NCBI RefSeq assembly: GCF_001675285.1
Contig: NZ_LSGQ01000007.1
Location: forward strand, 1-64,000
DNA length: 64,000 bases
Reading direction: 5' to 3'
Origin: Elizabethkingia miricola
Lineage (GTDB): Bacteria > Bacteroidota > Bacteroidia > Flavobacteriales > Weeksellaceae
A program made the translations under genes and the position numbers. Below the pieces are notes generated by a model. The model was not told the DNA's origin. It saw only the letters and a program-made list of their open reading frames with translations, and ran no database searches. Below, piece after piece: positions 27,295 through 35,429 of this stretch. How positions within the stretch are numbered: the first letter of the stretch is position 1; each line of letters opens with the position of its first letter.

Positions 27295-28014
27295 CTATTG
27301 AAGGATAAAGTTGTGTTTGTTTTTAATGCTTTTCTCTACAATTTTTACCTGATGGGCAAACTTCTGTAATTCGCTAAGGAAGGTTTCATTTTCGTCTATC
27401 TCTCCATAAACAAGGAACTGAAGGTTCTTCAGGTCAAAGTTTAGTTTAGAAACAGCAAACATGATAAAGTAAAGAAAGTCTACCTCGGAATTAGCATCCA
27501 GATTGTTGTAAAGCAAGATCTTTCCGTCTTTCATAGCAAAAAACTCTGCCTGATTATGGTAAAGATTAATGTGTATTTGCTCGCCACTGGTTTTGGTAAG
27601 AGTCTGGCTCAGGAATTTCTCTCCGGAAAAATTAAAAACCGCAGGAATATTAGAAGACTTTATTTTCTGATAAAACTCCTTCGGCATAGTATAATAAAAC
27701 TGGACGTGAAATTTTTTGTTAATCGCCAGCATTAATTCTTCATTAGCTTCATCTACCGGAGCATTATAAGAAATAAGTTGGTAGCCCAACTGGTGCTGGT
27801 CGAAACCAAAAGGTAACATACTGAAATGATTAAGTGCAGAGACTACCTCAATTTTTTTGAGATTTCCCTGTTTTAATACTTCTGTAAGCTTATCGGAAAT
27901 ATAACCTTCAGGCGTTTCTTCATCTTTGAAAAAAGCCCTCTCAGCATAAGAAGAGCCTTTGCCTATGGTCCATTGTAAACCGTCTTTTGTGAAAAGTAGA
28001 GATAATTTCTGCAT
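27295..28014 (-). CDS. DUF3822 family protein
   Basis: This 239-residue protein of the DUF3822 family is restricted largely to Bacteroidota and is almost always next to rsmD. I placed the start at 28014 (QKLSLLFTKDGLQWTIGKG), because the frame extending to 28071 runs through a -7 box at 28033-28040. Its two similar halves recall an actin-like ATPase fold, but I cannot see clear nucleotide-binding residues. The role is unknown; the tight coupling to rsmD suggests something in ribosome maturation. Confidence 0.85.
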   Translation of the reverse strand: MQKLSLLFTKDGLQWTIGKGSSYAERAFFKDEETPEGYISDKLTEVLKQGNLKKIEVVSALNHFSMLPFGFDQHQLGYQLISYNAPVDEANEELMLAINKKFHVQFYYTMPKEFYQKIKSSNIPAVFNFSGEKFLSQTLTKTSGEQIHINLYHNQAEFFAMKDGKILLYNNLDANSEVDFLYFIMFAVSKLNFDLKNLQFLVYGEIDENETFLSELQKFAHQVKIVEKSIKNKHNFILQ

Positions 28015-28032
28015 GTTTTTCAACCTAATGTG

Positions 28033-28040
28033 CAAATTTA
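28033..28040 (-). promoter_or_regulatory. -7 element for DUF3822-rsmD
   Basis: The minus strand reads TAAATTTG, 18 bases upstream of the chosen start at 28014. This rules out the longer frame. Confidence 0.45.
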
Positions 28041-28148
28041 AGTATTTTAGTTGGCAGTTGAAAATTATCACCTTAGGTGAAGATAATAATCTCTGATAAA
28101 TCCTAATAAATCTGGTGAAGATAAATGATGAAACAGAATATAAAGAGG

Positions 28149-28307
28149 TTATATATCATCGACAAATTCGCCTTTCTTATCGACGATCTGATTTCCCCAA
28201 CCTGTTATAGCATCTAGTACCGGGATAAAGGTACTTCCAAAATCGGTTGGTTTATAAATAACTTTTATTGGAAGCTTTTTGCCATAAACCTTTCTTGAGC
28301 AAACCGC
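28149..28307 (-). pseudogene. C-terminal remnant of an HxlR family regulator
   Basis: The minus strand reads VIYKPTDFGSTFIPVLDAI followed by TGWGNQIVDKKGEFVDDI and a stop at 28149. This is the C-terminal part of an HxlR-type winged-helix regulator (compare the family pattern YSLTxxGxxLIPVLDALxxWG). The helix-turn-helix half is missing, there is no start codon, and the frame is closed by a stop at 28308-28310. It runs into the remnant of an oxidoreductase on the other strand, as if one deletion removed the 5' halves of two divergent genes. Confidence 0.65.
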
Positions 28308-28450
28308 TTATTTATACACAGATGAATTATATCGAGCCGTTTTATTTTCAAGGAACTGTACTAAATGCAGGTTATAAAGAAGAGGAGTTAAAGAGTAAAG
28401 CAAAAAACCAGGCCAGAAAATTAGTTGGACTGCTGAAAACTTTAGAATAA
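28268..28450 (+). pseudogene. C-terminal remnant of a flavodoxin-fold NAD(P)H oxidoreductase
   Basis: The frame ends in KPLIYTQMNYIEPFYFQG and then GYKEEELKSKAKNQARKLV before its stop. This resembles the last ~50 residues of NQO1/KefF-type oxidoreductases, where a TxxxCxMxxxxPFxxxG segment precedes the final helix. There is no ATG before the homologous part and the first ~150 residues are absent. The opposite strand carries the HxlR remnant, overlapping in 28268-28307. HxlR regulators commonly sit divergently next to such oxidoreductases. Family assignment from a short C-terminus is moderately sure. Confidence 0.5.
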
Positions 28451-28495
28451 AACCTTATCAGGATTTAGTTCTTTATGATAATTGTAATGGATAAC

Positions 28496-28990
28496 TTATT
28501 TCAGGATTACGGTAATTGTACCGGACTGGTGTTTGAAGAAAGTTCCATCCTCATACTCCAGGCCTGTTTCTCCACGAAGAACATCTAAAACCATTGACTG
28601 TAATACACCGTCACCAATACCATGGATTACATCTAACCTTTTGATATGATTTTTTCTACAGAAATTAATAGTTTCCTGAAGACGCTGTTTCTGAATAAAA
28701 AGGCGTTCCCATGAATCGTAATCAGACGGATTGTTGACCAGTTGATCAAAATGAAGATCCAAAACCAAAGCCGGAATTTTATTCTTTTTGGAAATGTTTT
28801 TTTTGGGTTCCGGTTTTACTGTAACAGGTTGCAAATTGTATAAATCTGCTTCTGACGGAACAATTTCAGATGATGGATAAGTATGTTCAAAACCATATTC
28901 ATCTTCTATGGTGATGAGGTTTTTGTGAATTTTGATAATCTTGCCTTTCAAATTATCGTTTAGTACCGAAACTTTATCTCCTGCCTTCAT
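28496..28990 (-). CDS. Smr domain protein
   Basis: This 164-residue protein has an N-terminal beta-rich segment (about 1-45, VSVLNDNLKGKIIKIHKNLI, KOW-like) and a C-terminal Smr (small MutS-related) domain. The Smr hallmarks are LDLHFDQL and the loop HGIGDGVLQ. Smr domains are nucleases or RNA/DNA binders related to the MutS2 C-terminus, and some act on stalled ribosomes or recombination intermediates; the substrate here is unknown. It is the second gene of an operon with the phosphodiesterase, 6 bases apart. Confidence 0.88.
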   Translation of the reverse strand: MKAGDKVSVLNDNLKGKIIKIHKNLITIEDEYGFEHTYPSSEIVPSEADLYNLQPVTVKPEPKKNISKKNKIPALVLDLHFDQLVNNPSDYDSWERLFIQKQRLQETINFCRKNHIKRLDVIHGIGDGVLQSMVLDVLRGETGLEYEDGTFFKHQSGTITVILK

Positions 28991-28996
28991 TGTTAT

Positions 28997-29491
28997 TTAT
29001 TTTGCCCCCAATTCAATCACTTCCAGATCCTTTATTTCGCTTCCGTCAATTACAAAACGAAGCATCGTACGTACTTTATGCCAGCCAACTTTACCACAAG
29101 CCCCAGGATTAAGATGAAGAATATTTCTTTCCTTATCCATCATAACTTTTAAAATATGGGAATGCCCTGATATAAATATTTTAGGAGCTTGTTTGTTAAT
29201 TTCGTCTTTTGCTAAAGGTGAATAACGTCCAGGGTATCCACCAATATGGATCATTAACACTTCTACTTCCTCACACTGAAAACGTAAAACCTCCGGAAAC
29301 TCCTTTCTTATTTCAGTTCCGTCAATATTTCCGTATACTCCTTTTAAAGGTTTTATTTTTTGTAAAGCCTCTATTACATACGTATTTCCGAAGTCGCCTG
29401 CATGCCATATTTCGTCGGCCTGTTCAGCATAAGAAAGGATACGGTCGTCCATATAAGAATGAGTGTCGGAAAGTAATAATATTTTTTTCAT
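28997..29491 (-). CDS. YfcE/MJ0936 family metallophosphoesterase
   Basis: This 164-residue calcineurin-like phosphoesterase carries the family metal motifs: LLSDTHSYMD (DxH), WHAGDFGN (GD), GNID, and HSH in ISGHSHILKV. Family members hydrolyse phosphodiesters in vitro and the natural substrate is unknown. I placed the start at 29491 (MKKILLLSDTHSY); the frame extending to 29557 runs into truA on the other strand. The Smr gene is cotranscribed. Confidence 0.92.
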   Translation of the reverse strand: MKKILLLSDTHSYMDDRILSYAEQADEIWHAGDFGNTYVIEALQKIKPLKGVYGNIDGTEIRKEFPEVLRFQCEEVEVLMIHIGGYPGRYSPLAKDEINKQAPKIFISGHSHILKVMMDKERNILHLNPGACGKVGWHKVRTMLRFVIDGSEIKDLEVIELGAK

Positions 29492-29521
29492 AAAGAGAAC
29501 TTTCAGTTGCGATAGAGTTCG

Positions 29522-29529
29522 TATTTTTG
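29522..29529 (+). promoter_or_regulatory. -7 element overlapping the proposed truA start
   Basis: TATTTTTG fits TAnnTTTG, but its last three bases are the only plausible near-consensus start codon of truA (TTG at 29527). Both cannot be used together. Confidence 0.35.
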
Positions 29530-30300
29530 CATATCGAAAATCTAGACAAAAATACAAACAAATTACGCTATTTCATCGCTTTTTCCTATAACGGCGCATC
29601 CTTCTTCGGGTTTCAGATACAACCCAACGAAATCAGTGTTCAGGAAACTTTGGAAAAAGCATTGAGTACGTTGCTGCGTGAAGACATTAAAATAACAGGT
29701 GCCGGAAGAACGGATACCGGAGTTCATGCTAAAAAAATGTATGCACATTTTGAAACCAGTAATGTGCCGGGAGATCAGTTGGTACATAAGCTAAATAGCT
29801 TTTTACCACCAAGTATTGCGGTTCAGGAGGTATTCCAGGTTTCTAAAGATCTGCATGCAAGATTCAGCGCCTTATACAGAACTTATGAATATTATATTTC
29901 GCTGAAAAAGAATCCGTTTACAGAAAACTCTGCATGGCAGCTTTGGCGGAAAAATTTGGATATAGATGCGATGAATAAAGCCTGTGAAATTTTGTTTCAG
30001 TATAAAGATTTCACAAGTTTTGCAAAACTGCATACCGATAACAAAACTAATTTCTGCGAAATTAAGAAAGCGGTATGGGAACAACATGGAGAAGAGCTGG
30101 TTCTGACCATTTCAGCCGATCGTTTTTTACGAAATATGGTTCGTGCAATAGTAGGAACTATGGTAGAAGTGGGCACCGGAAAAATAAAGCCGGAAGATAT
30201 CCATGATATCATTGAAAAGAAAAACCGGAATGCCGCCGGAACATCGGCCCCTGCCCATGGATTGTATCTGGTGGATGTAGGTTATAACTTTGATAATTAA
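29527..30300 (+). CDS. truA: tRNA pseudouridine(38-40) synthase
   Basis: TruA modifies uridines 38-40 in the anticodon stem-loop of tRNAs. Signatures are RYFIAFSYNGASFFGFQIQ, the catalytic segment GAGRTDTGVHAKKMYAHFE with its Asp, and NMVRAIVGTMVEVGTGK near the end. The start is uncertain: there is no in-frame ATG close to the conserved N-terminus, and the nearest candidate is TTG at 29527, which overlaps a promoter box. Homologues normally begin with Met just before RYF, where this gene has TTA (Leu) at 29563. The two following genes are close enough to be cotranscribed. Confidence 0.93.
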   Translation: MHIENLDKNTNKLRYFIAFSYNGASFFGFQIQPNEISVQETLEKALSTLLREDIKITGAGRTDTGVHAKKMYAHFETSNVPGDQLVHKLNSFLPPSIAVQEVFQVSKDLHARFSALYRTYEYYISLKKNPFTENSAWQLWRKNLDIDAMNKACEILFQYKDFTSFAKLHTDNKTNFCEIKKAVWEQHGEELVLTISADRFLRNMVRAIVGTMVEVGTGKIKPEDIHDIIEKKNRNAAGTSAPAHGLYLVDVGYNFDN

Positions 30301-30312
30301 GCAGAGGAATAT

Positions 30313-30660
30313 ATGCTGGGAATTTTATTTTTGATCTTTATTTACCGGTATTATGCGAACTTAGCAAAACGATATGCTAAGGTTAAATGGCATTATGGGT
30401 TACTGGGAAGTATTATTTTTATGGCAGTACAAATGACCGTTGGTGGTTTGTATGGTTTTTATCTGGCTATTGCAGAACCTGGTGAGCTGGAGGATGAAAG
30501 TACTGTTGTAGGAATTACACCACTTAACCTGATTGGCTGGTCAATTGCCGGAGGAACAGTGTGGGGAGTTCATAAAATACTTGAACATAAACTGATCAGT
30601 GAAAGACAAACCCAGCCTTCTATAGATATAGATCTTATAGGAAAGAAAGAAACCGAATAA
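30313..30660 (+). CDS. Small membrane protein of unknown function
   Basis: I do not recognise this 115-residue protein. It has a hydrophobic N-terminus (LGILFLIFIYRYYANLA), a long membrane segment (about 28-53) and a third (about 68-86), with a short acidic loop (EPGELEDES) between and a charged tail. It sits 12 bases after truA and 25 bases before an ABC exporter gene, so it is probably part of that transcription unit. Confidence 0.75.
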   Translation: MLGILFLIFIYRYYANLAKRYAKVKWHYGLLGSIIFMAVQMTVGGLYGFYLAIAEPGELEDESTVVGITPLNLIGWSIAGGTVWGVHKILEHKLISERQTQPSIDIDLIGKKETE

Positions 30661-30685
30661 TATAGCCTTTGTTGAGGTAGAAAAT

Positions 30686-32458
30686 ATGAAAAAATTAAGC
30701 ACTGGAAATATAATCGCCAGACTCTTTAAGATCGGAATGAACTTCCGGGGTTGGTTTATTTCCGCATTTATTATATCTGTTGTTCTGGCTGTAGTAGGAA
30801 CATACCGGCCTATACTAACCAAAGATGTTGTGGATAATGACATTATTAAGGAGAAGAATTTCGACTTACTAATGCATGACGTTTACCTCCTGATAGGCTT
30901 GGTTGCAGCAGAAACAATCCTGAACTTCGGTTTGGTATATTTGTCCAATTACATTTCGCAAAATGTAATCCGTGATATCCGGGAGCGTTTGTACCGTAAA
31001 CTTATTTATTTCAAAACTTCATTCTTTGATAAAACAGCTATTGGTAATTTGGTAACCCGTGCTGTAGGGGATGTAGAAACAATTGCTACTGTATATACAG
31101 ACGGATTCCTGATGGTTTTTGGAGATGTATTGCGTGTGGTACTGGTACTGGTAGCTATGTTTAATGTAAATGTTCAACTCAGCTTTATCGCGTTGGCCAT
31201 TTTACCCATTATGTTATTGGTTACAAGATTTTTCCAGAAAAGATTGAAGAAAGCTTTTGGAGATGAGAGAACCTGGACTGCTACTCAGAATAGTTTTGTA
31301 CAGGAAAGACTTGCCGGTATGTCATTAATACAGGTATTCAACCGTCAGAAAGCTGAATTTGAGAAATTCGATGATATTAATCAACAATTGAAGGGAGCGC
31401 TTTTGCGAACCGTTTTCTTTTTCTCTTTATTTTTCCCGGTAGTAGAGCTTATTTCTTCTGTATCTATAGGACTTATTCTATTCTATGCAGGTTATAATGC
31501 ATTAACAAGTAGTGATGCCAGCCCGGGAGATGTTATTGCATTTATTCAGTTTATCAGTATGCTGATTCGTCCGTTGCGTCAGATCGCAGACAGATTCAAT
31601 AATATTCAGAGAGGTTTGGTTGGTGCAGAACGTGTACTCGGAATTATGGACGAGGACAATGCAATGCCTAACAACGGAACTATAGTGAAAGAGAAGGTTG
31701 AAGGAAAAATCGAATTCCAGAAAGTACATTTCTCTTATGATGAAAAACAGGAAGTATTAAAGGGGATAAGTCTGAAAGTAGAACCAGGGCAATCTGTTGC
31801 TATTGTAGGGGCTACGGGAGCCGGAAAATCTACCATTATTACGCTTATTACAAGGTTCTATGATATTAATTCCGGGAAAATATTACTGGATGATATAGAT
31901 CTTAGGGATTATGAACTTCATCATCTGCGCAGCCATATTGGTGTTGTACTTCAGGATGTATTTTTGTTCCACGGTTCTATTTACGAGAACCTTACATTAG
32001 GTGAAGATATTCCTCTGGAAAGAATAAAACAGGCTGCACAGGAAATTGAGGTAGACGAATTTATTGAAAGGTTGCCAGGTGGATACGATTATGTTGTAAG
32101 CGAGAGAGGTTCTTCTATTTCATTAGGACAGCGTCAGTTATTATCATTCCTAAGAGCTTATTTAACAAATCCAAGCATTCTGATTCTGGATGAGGCTACG
32201 TCCTCTATAGACCATGAATCCGAAAAGCTGATTCAGAAGGCTACGGAAAAAATTACAAAAAACAGAACTTCTATTATTATAGCACACAGACTTTCTACCA
32301 TTGTAAATGCAGATAAGATTATTGTAATGGACCAGGGGAAAATCGTAGAAGAAGGCAAACATGAAGAATTGTTGCAAAGAGATGGTTATTATGCTACGCT
32401 TTACAAGGCACAATTGCACAGAGATGCAGATGATGAGGATGTAAAATTAGAGGCATAA
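30686..32458 (+). CDS. ABC exporter, fused permease and ATPase (MsbA-like)
   Basis: This 590-residue half-transporter is expected to work as a dimer in the inner membrane. Residues ~1-315 form the six-helix transmembrane domain and ~335-575 the ATPase: Walker A GATGAGKSTI, Q-loop VVLQDVFLF, signature SLGQRQ (in place of LSGGQ), Walker B ILILDEATSSID and the switch His in IAHRLST. This type is closest to lipid or drug exporters such as MsbA and the LmrA-like proteins, but the substrate cannot be told from the sequence. Confidence 0.92.
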   Translation: MKKLSTGNIIARLFKIGMNFRGWFISAFIISVVLAVVGTYRPILTKDVVDNDIIKEKNFDLLMHDVYLLIGLVAAETILNFGLVYLSNYISQNVIRDIRERLYRKLIYFKTSFFDKTAIGNLVTRAVGDVETIATVYTDGFLMVFGDVLRVVLVLVAMFNVNVQLSFIALAILPIMLLVTRFFQKRLKKAFGDERTWTATQNSFVQERLAGMSLIQVFNRQKAEFEKFDDINQQLKGALLRTVFFFSLFFPVVELISSVSIGLILFYAGYNALTSSDASPGDVIAFIQFISMLIRPLRQIADRFNNIQRGLVGAERVLGIMDEDNAMPNNGTIVKEKVEGKIEFQKVHFSYDEKQEVLKGISLKVEPGQSVAIVGATGAGKSTIITLITRFYDINSGKILLDDIDLRDYELHHLRSHIGVVLQDVFLFHGSIYENLTLGEDIPLERIKQAAQEIEVDEFIERLPGGYDYVVSERGSSISLGQRQLLSFLRAYLTNPSILILDEATSSIDHESEKLIQKATEKITKNRTSIIIAHRLSTIVNADKIIVMDQGKIVEEGKHEELLQRDGYYATLYKAQLHRDADDEDVKLEA

Positions 32459-32507
32459 TATAGACATCATTTTAGGAAATTGTTATCTTTAAGAAAGAAT
32501 TGGACCT

Positions 32508-32957
32508 ATGAAGAAGACGATTTACGATAAAAAGGATATCCGGAATTATGTAAAAAGCGTTATCGCTGATAAAATTCAAACGCTGGAGAAATTTGTGCAT
32601 TTTACAAAAGAAGCCAGCAAAGACATCAAAAAAACTCCTAAATACGATAGTGTAAGGGAAGAGGCGCATGAGGAAATCTACCAGATGCAGAGACAGCTGG
32701 CAGAACTTCATAAGTTGCAAAATGGAATGTCACGTGTCCTGAATTCTGAGATGTCCGTTATTCAGTTAGGCTCATTGGTGATTACCAATAAAGCCCGTTT
32801 TTATATTTCTGTTTCGCTGGGTGAATTTTTCTTTGAAGGAGACAGAATGTATGCAATATCCGAAGAAAGTCCTATGGCGAAAATGATGATTGGAAAGAAG
32901 GTTGGTGACGAGTTCGTTCTCAACAGTATTCATCAAAAGATTGAAGAGATTTACTAA
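32508..32957 (+). CDS. GreA/GreB-like C-terminal domain protein
   Basis: This 149-residue protein has a helical, coiled-coil-like N-terminus (about 1-75, KIQTLEKFVHFTKEASKD) and a C-terminal region resembling the FKBP-like domain of GreA/Rnk proteins: SPMAKMMIGKKVGDEF matches the GreA pattern SPxAxALxGKKVGDxV. GreA rescues backtracked RNA polymerase, but the acidic tip residues of GreA are not evident here, so this is either a divergent Gre-like factor or an anti-Gre type. It follows the ABC exporter by 50 bases. Confidence 0.65.
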   Translation: MKKTIYDKKDIRNYVKSVIADKIQTLEKFVHFTKEASKDIKKTPKYDSVREEAHEEIYQMQRQLAELHKLQNGMSRVLNSEMSVIQLGSLVITNKARFYISVSLGEFFFEGDRMYAISEESPMAKMMIGKKVGDEFVLNSIHQKIEEIY

Positions 32958-32982
32958 GCCTGATATCAGAGCTGTTAAATAT

Positions 32983-33019
32983 AAAAATGCGTTGTCCATA
33001 TGATTGACAACGCATTTTT
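32983..33019. terminator. Bidirectional terminator
   Basis: AAAAATGCGTTGTC (32983-32996) and GACAACGCATTTTT (33006-33019) pair perfectly around a 9-nt loop. It separates the convergent Gre-like and S41 protease genes. Confidence 0.88.
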
Positions 33020-33020
33020 C

Positions 33021-34445
33021 TTAGTTCCAGTTTTTCATTGTATTGCTTGTGAAATCTACCCACTGATCTTCAGGAATCGTCTTGTCGATATAGAAGTCCG
33101 GATGAATTCCTAAGTCGTCCACAGGGAGTTCCGGAATACGGAGGGATCTGGAGATACAGTATTCAAAGACAAAATCACCAGAAGGAGGGGTTGCTTCAAC
33201 CATATTAGAAACATCGAGGGCTCCACCCGTTTTCCTGCCAAAGAATTTTACTTTTCTGCTTTGCTTTGCCAGCAGAATAAACTGTTCTGTAGTACTGAAA
33301 TTATTCTCATGAATAATAACAGCTACATTTTTTGGATAAGGAAGAACTTTGTCTTGTGTATTAATAGTAACATCTTTTCCAAAAACATTAACAAATTGTC
33401 CAAGTTTATTATTAAGAGTTGTTTGAATTTTTTTGTATGTTTCTTTATCCTCCGCGTCGGTATCAGAACTGTTAATCAGTGTATCCCAAATTTTGTTGTT
33501 TTGTGGAGTGGAGTATATTTCTGCCATTACAGTACGGATTGGATTCGTATAGAGATACTTGATTAGCCCCTGATAATTGGAATCTTGCCCACCCTGACAG
33601 TCACGTAGGTCAATGATGAGGTTTGGAGTAGAAGTTATCAGTTTATCCAGACTAGCCAGTGTACTGTCTATTGCTTTTTTGTTTTGGTGGAAGGCAGGAA
33701 TTCGGAGGTAAACAGTATTGTCATCTTTCTTGTAACCAAATGTCTTACCGCTGGTTTTTATCTGGTTGTATTCTTTTGTATTGTCCTGATATGTAAAGCT
33801 AGGGTAAGATCGCTGGAAAACCGCATCATCAATCTGAAGTAAATTTTTTCCAAGGTATAAAACTTTTTTTACAGGTACTGGTTTGAAGTTTCTCTGATAA
33901 TAAGTTCCGGATTTAAGGTCCTGATTTAATGAAAACAGAATGTCATCTTTGTTCCAGTCTTTGTTTTGTGTGTTTATAATACTACCAACAAAAGTGCTTC
34001 CTTCTTTTTTTACAGCAATAAGATTACTTCCTCTTGACCATATTCCTTCAATATTGTCTTCCTTATTTGCGGCAAGGGTTTTCTTGAATTGTTCAATATT
34101 GAAAGCCTTTTGTTTTACCGGCTGAAAGTGCTCGGAGTTTAACTGATTTTTTACAGCTTTATCTGTTAATGTAAATCTGAAATGATCGGTGCGGAAAAAT
34201 TTAACCCATTCTTCCAAAGCAGCTTTGCACTGGTAATAATCTGTAATATTAGCAACTTTTTCATTTGTAACTTTATTATGAAGATCGTAGGCATTTTGCC
34301 CTTTTGTATCTAGTATATGACGATAGCCCGCATCATTTTCTTCAAAAGTCTTTTTCGTCCATTCGTAGTTTTCTTTACAGTTGCAATTCTGTGCCTGAAT
34401 ACTCATAGTGCCCATAAGTAATAAAAAAGGAAAGAATAATTTCAT
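33021..34445 (-). CDS. S41 family peptidase
   Basis: This 474-residue exported protein has a signal peptide (MKLFFPFLLLMGTMSIQAQ) and a C-terminal tail-specific-protease-like S41 domain: LIIDLRDCQGGQDSNYQGL, then the likely nucleophile serine in ENNFSTTEQFILLAKQSR, followed by FGRKTGGALDVSNM. The N-terminal half (about 20-200) is helical and beta-rich without a recognisable PDZ domain. It probably cleaves proteins or peptides in the periplasm. It is a single gene; the 396 bases upstream lead to rpsP. Confidence 0.85.
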   Translation of the reverse strand: MKLFFPFLLLMGTMSIQAQNCNCKENYEWTKKTFEENDAGYRHILDTKGQNAYDLHNKVTNEKVANITDYYQCKAALEEWVKFFRTDHFRFTLTDKAVKNQLNSEHFQPVKQKAFNIEQFKKTLAANKEDNIEGIWSRGSNLIAVKKEGSTFVGSIINTQNKDWNKDDILFSLNQDLKSGTYYQRNFKPVPVKKVLYLGKNLLQIDDAVFQRSYPSFTYQDNTKEYNQIKTSGKTFGYKKDDNTVYLRIPAFHQNKKAIDSTLASLDKLITSTPNLIIDLRDCQGGQDSNYQGLIKYLYTNPIRTVMAEIYSTPQNNKIWDTLINSSDTDAEDKETYKKIQTTLNNKLGQFVNVFGKDVTINTQDKVLPYPKNVAVIIHENNFSTTEQFILLAKQSRKVKFFGRKTGGALDVSNMVEATPPSGDFVFEYCISRSLRIPELPVDDLGIHPDFYIDKTIPEDQWVDFTSNTMKNWN

Positions 34446-34766
34446 AAATTTTATATTAGTTTTTCATTAAGTCTATTTGCGATAATATTTCAGAAAATGT
34501 ATATTCTATATGTTTATAGTTCAGTTGGTATTTATTATTGACAGTTGGTTAGTTTTTGGGAACAATCTGCAAATATTCGAAAAAAAAGAGATACCTGAAT
34601 CAATTAAATCTGTGAATTTCAATAATTGGTGATTTAATAGAATTTATTGATTTGATAATGAGTAGATTCAGTGACTGGTATATTGAATATGTTTCATAAC
34701 AGAGTATATACATTTAATACAAAAAGGATAGGTGAATGGAGAGTTGAAAAACTTTAAACGTGCAAC
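34446..34766. other. AT-rich intergenic stretch without a gene
   Basis: These 321 bases between the divergent S41 and rpsP genes are AT-rich. I see no open frame, tRNA or clear repeat in them. The promoter for the S41 gene must lie here, but I found no good TAnnTTTG box. Confidence 0.6.
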
Positions 34767-34796
34767 TTTGGAATTGAAAGTTTTTTCATATCTTTG
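34767..34796 (+). promoter_or_regulatory. rpsP-rimM promoter
   Basis: TTTG at 34767-34770 and TATCTTTG at 34789-34796, separated by 18 bases, form a good Bacteroidota promoter. The predicted leader is about 42 nt. Confidence 0.65.
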
Positions 34797-34802
34797 CAGC
34801 TT

Positions 34803-34835
34803 AAAATTAACCGGGACGAGTTCCCTCAAAATTAA
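34803..34835 (+). promoter_or_regulatory. Small hairpin in the rpsP leader
   Basis: GGGA (34813-34816) and TCCC (34822-34825) can pair around CGAGT. The hairpin is framed by two identical AAAATTAA boxes (34803-34810, 34828-34835). It is a candidate S16 autoregulatory leader; this is inference from position and shape. Confidence 0.4.
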
Positions 34836-34841
34836 TTATTT

Positions 34842-35414
34842 ATGTCAGTAAAAATTAGATTACAAAGACACGGTAAAAAAGGGAAGCCTTTTTTCCACAT
34901 TGTTGTAGCAGATTCAAGAGCTAGAAGAGATGGTAGATTCATCGAGAGATTAGGATCTTACAACCCAATCACTAACCCTGCAACTATCGACTTAAATGTT
35001 GATGCTGCTGTAAAGTGGTTAAACAACGGTGCTCAGCCAACTGACACTGCAAGAGCTATTCTTTCTTACAAAGGAGCTCTTTACAAAAAACACCTTCAAG
35101 GTGGTGTAGCTAAAGGAGCATTTGACGAAGCTGAAGCTGAAAAAAGATTCAACGCTTGGTTAGAAGCTAAAGAAACTAAAGTACAAGGTAAAGTAGATGG
35201 TTTATCTCAAGCTAAGGCTGACGCTAAGAAAGCTGCTTTAGAAGCTGAAACTAAAGTAAACGAAGCTAGAGTAGCTGCTGTTGCTCAAGCTGAGGCTGAT
35301 GCTAAAGCTGCTGAGGAAGCTGCTAACGCACCTGTTGCTGAAGAAGTAGTTGCTGAAGAGACAACTGAAGAAACTCCAGCTGCTGATGCTTCTGAAGAAA
35401 ACGCTGAAGCTTAA
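34842..35414 (+). CDS. rpsP: 30S ribosomal protein S16 with Ala/Glu-rich extension
   Basis: S16 is an assembly protein of the 30S subunit. The core is residues ~1-85 ([39 protein letters not shown]). The protein reaches 190 residues, more than twice the usual ~80-90, because of a tail from about residue 110 rich in Ala, Glu and Lys ([15 protein letters not shown], then [16 protein letters not shown]). Such tails are known in flavobacterial S16. Codon use in the tail is strongly GCT/GAA biased, as expected for high expression. rimM follows after 15 bases, the usual order. Confidence 0.96.
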   Translation: MSVKIRLQRHGKKGKPFFHIVVADSRARRDGRFIERLGSYNPITNPATIDLNVDAAVKWLNNGAQPTDTARAILSYKGALYKKHLQGGVAKGAFDEAEAEKRFNAWLEAKETKVQGKVDGLSQAKADAKKAALEAETKVNEARVAAVAQAEADAKAAEEAANAPVAEEVVAEETTEETPAADASEENAEA

Positions 35415-35429
35415 TACAAAATTTGCCTG

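Noticed and set aside
34517-34529. TAGTTCAGTTGGT, like a tRNA D-arm
   Set aside because: No TTCGA arm, anticodon stem or acceptor stem follows at tRNA distance.
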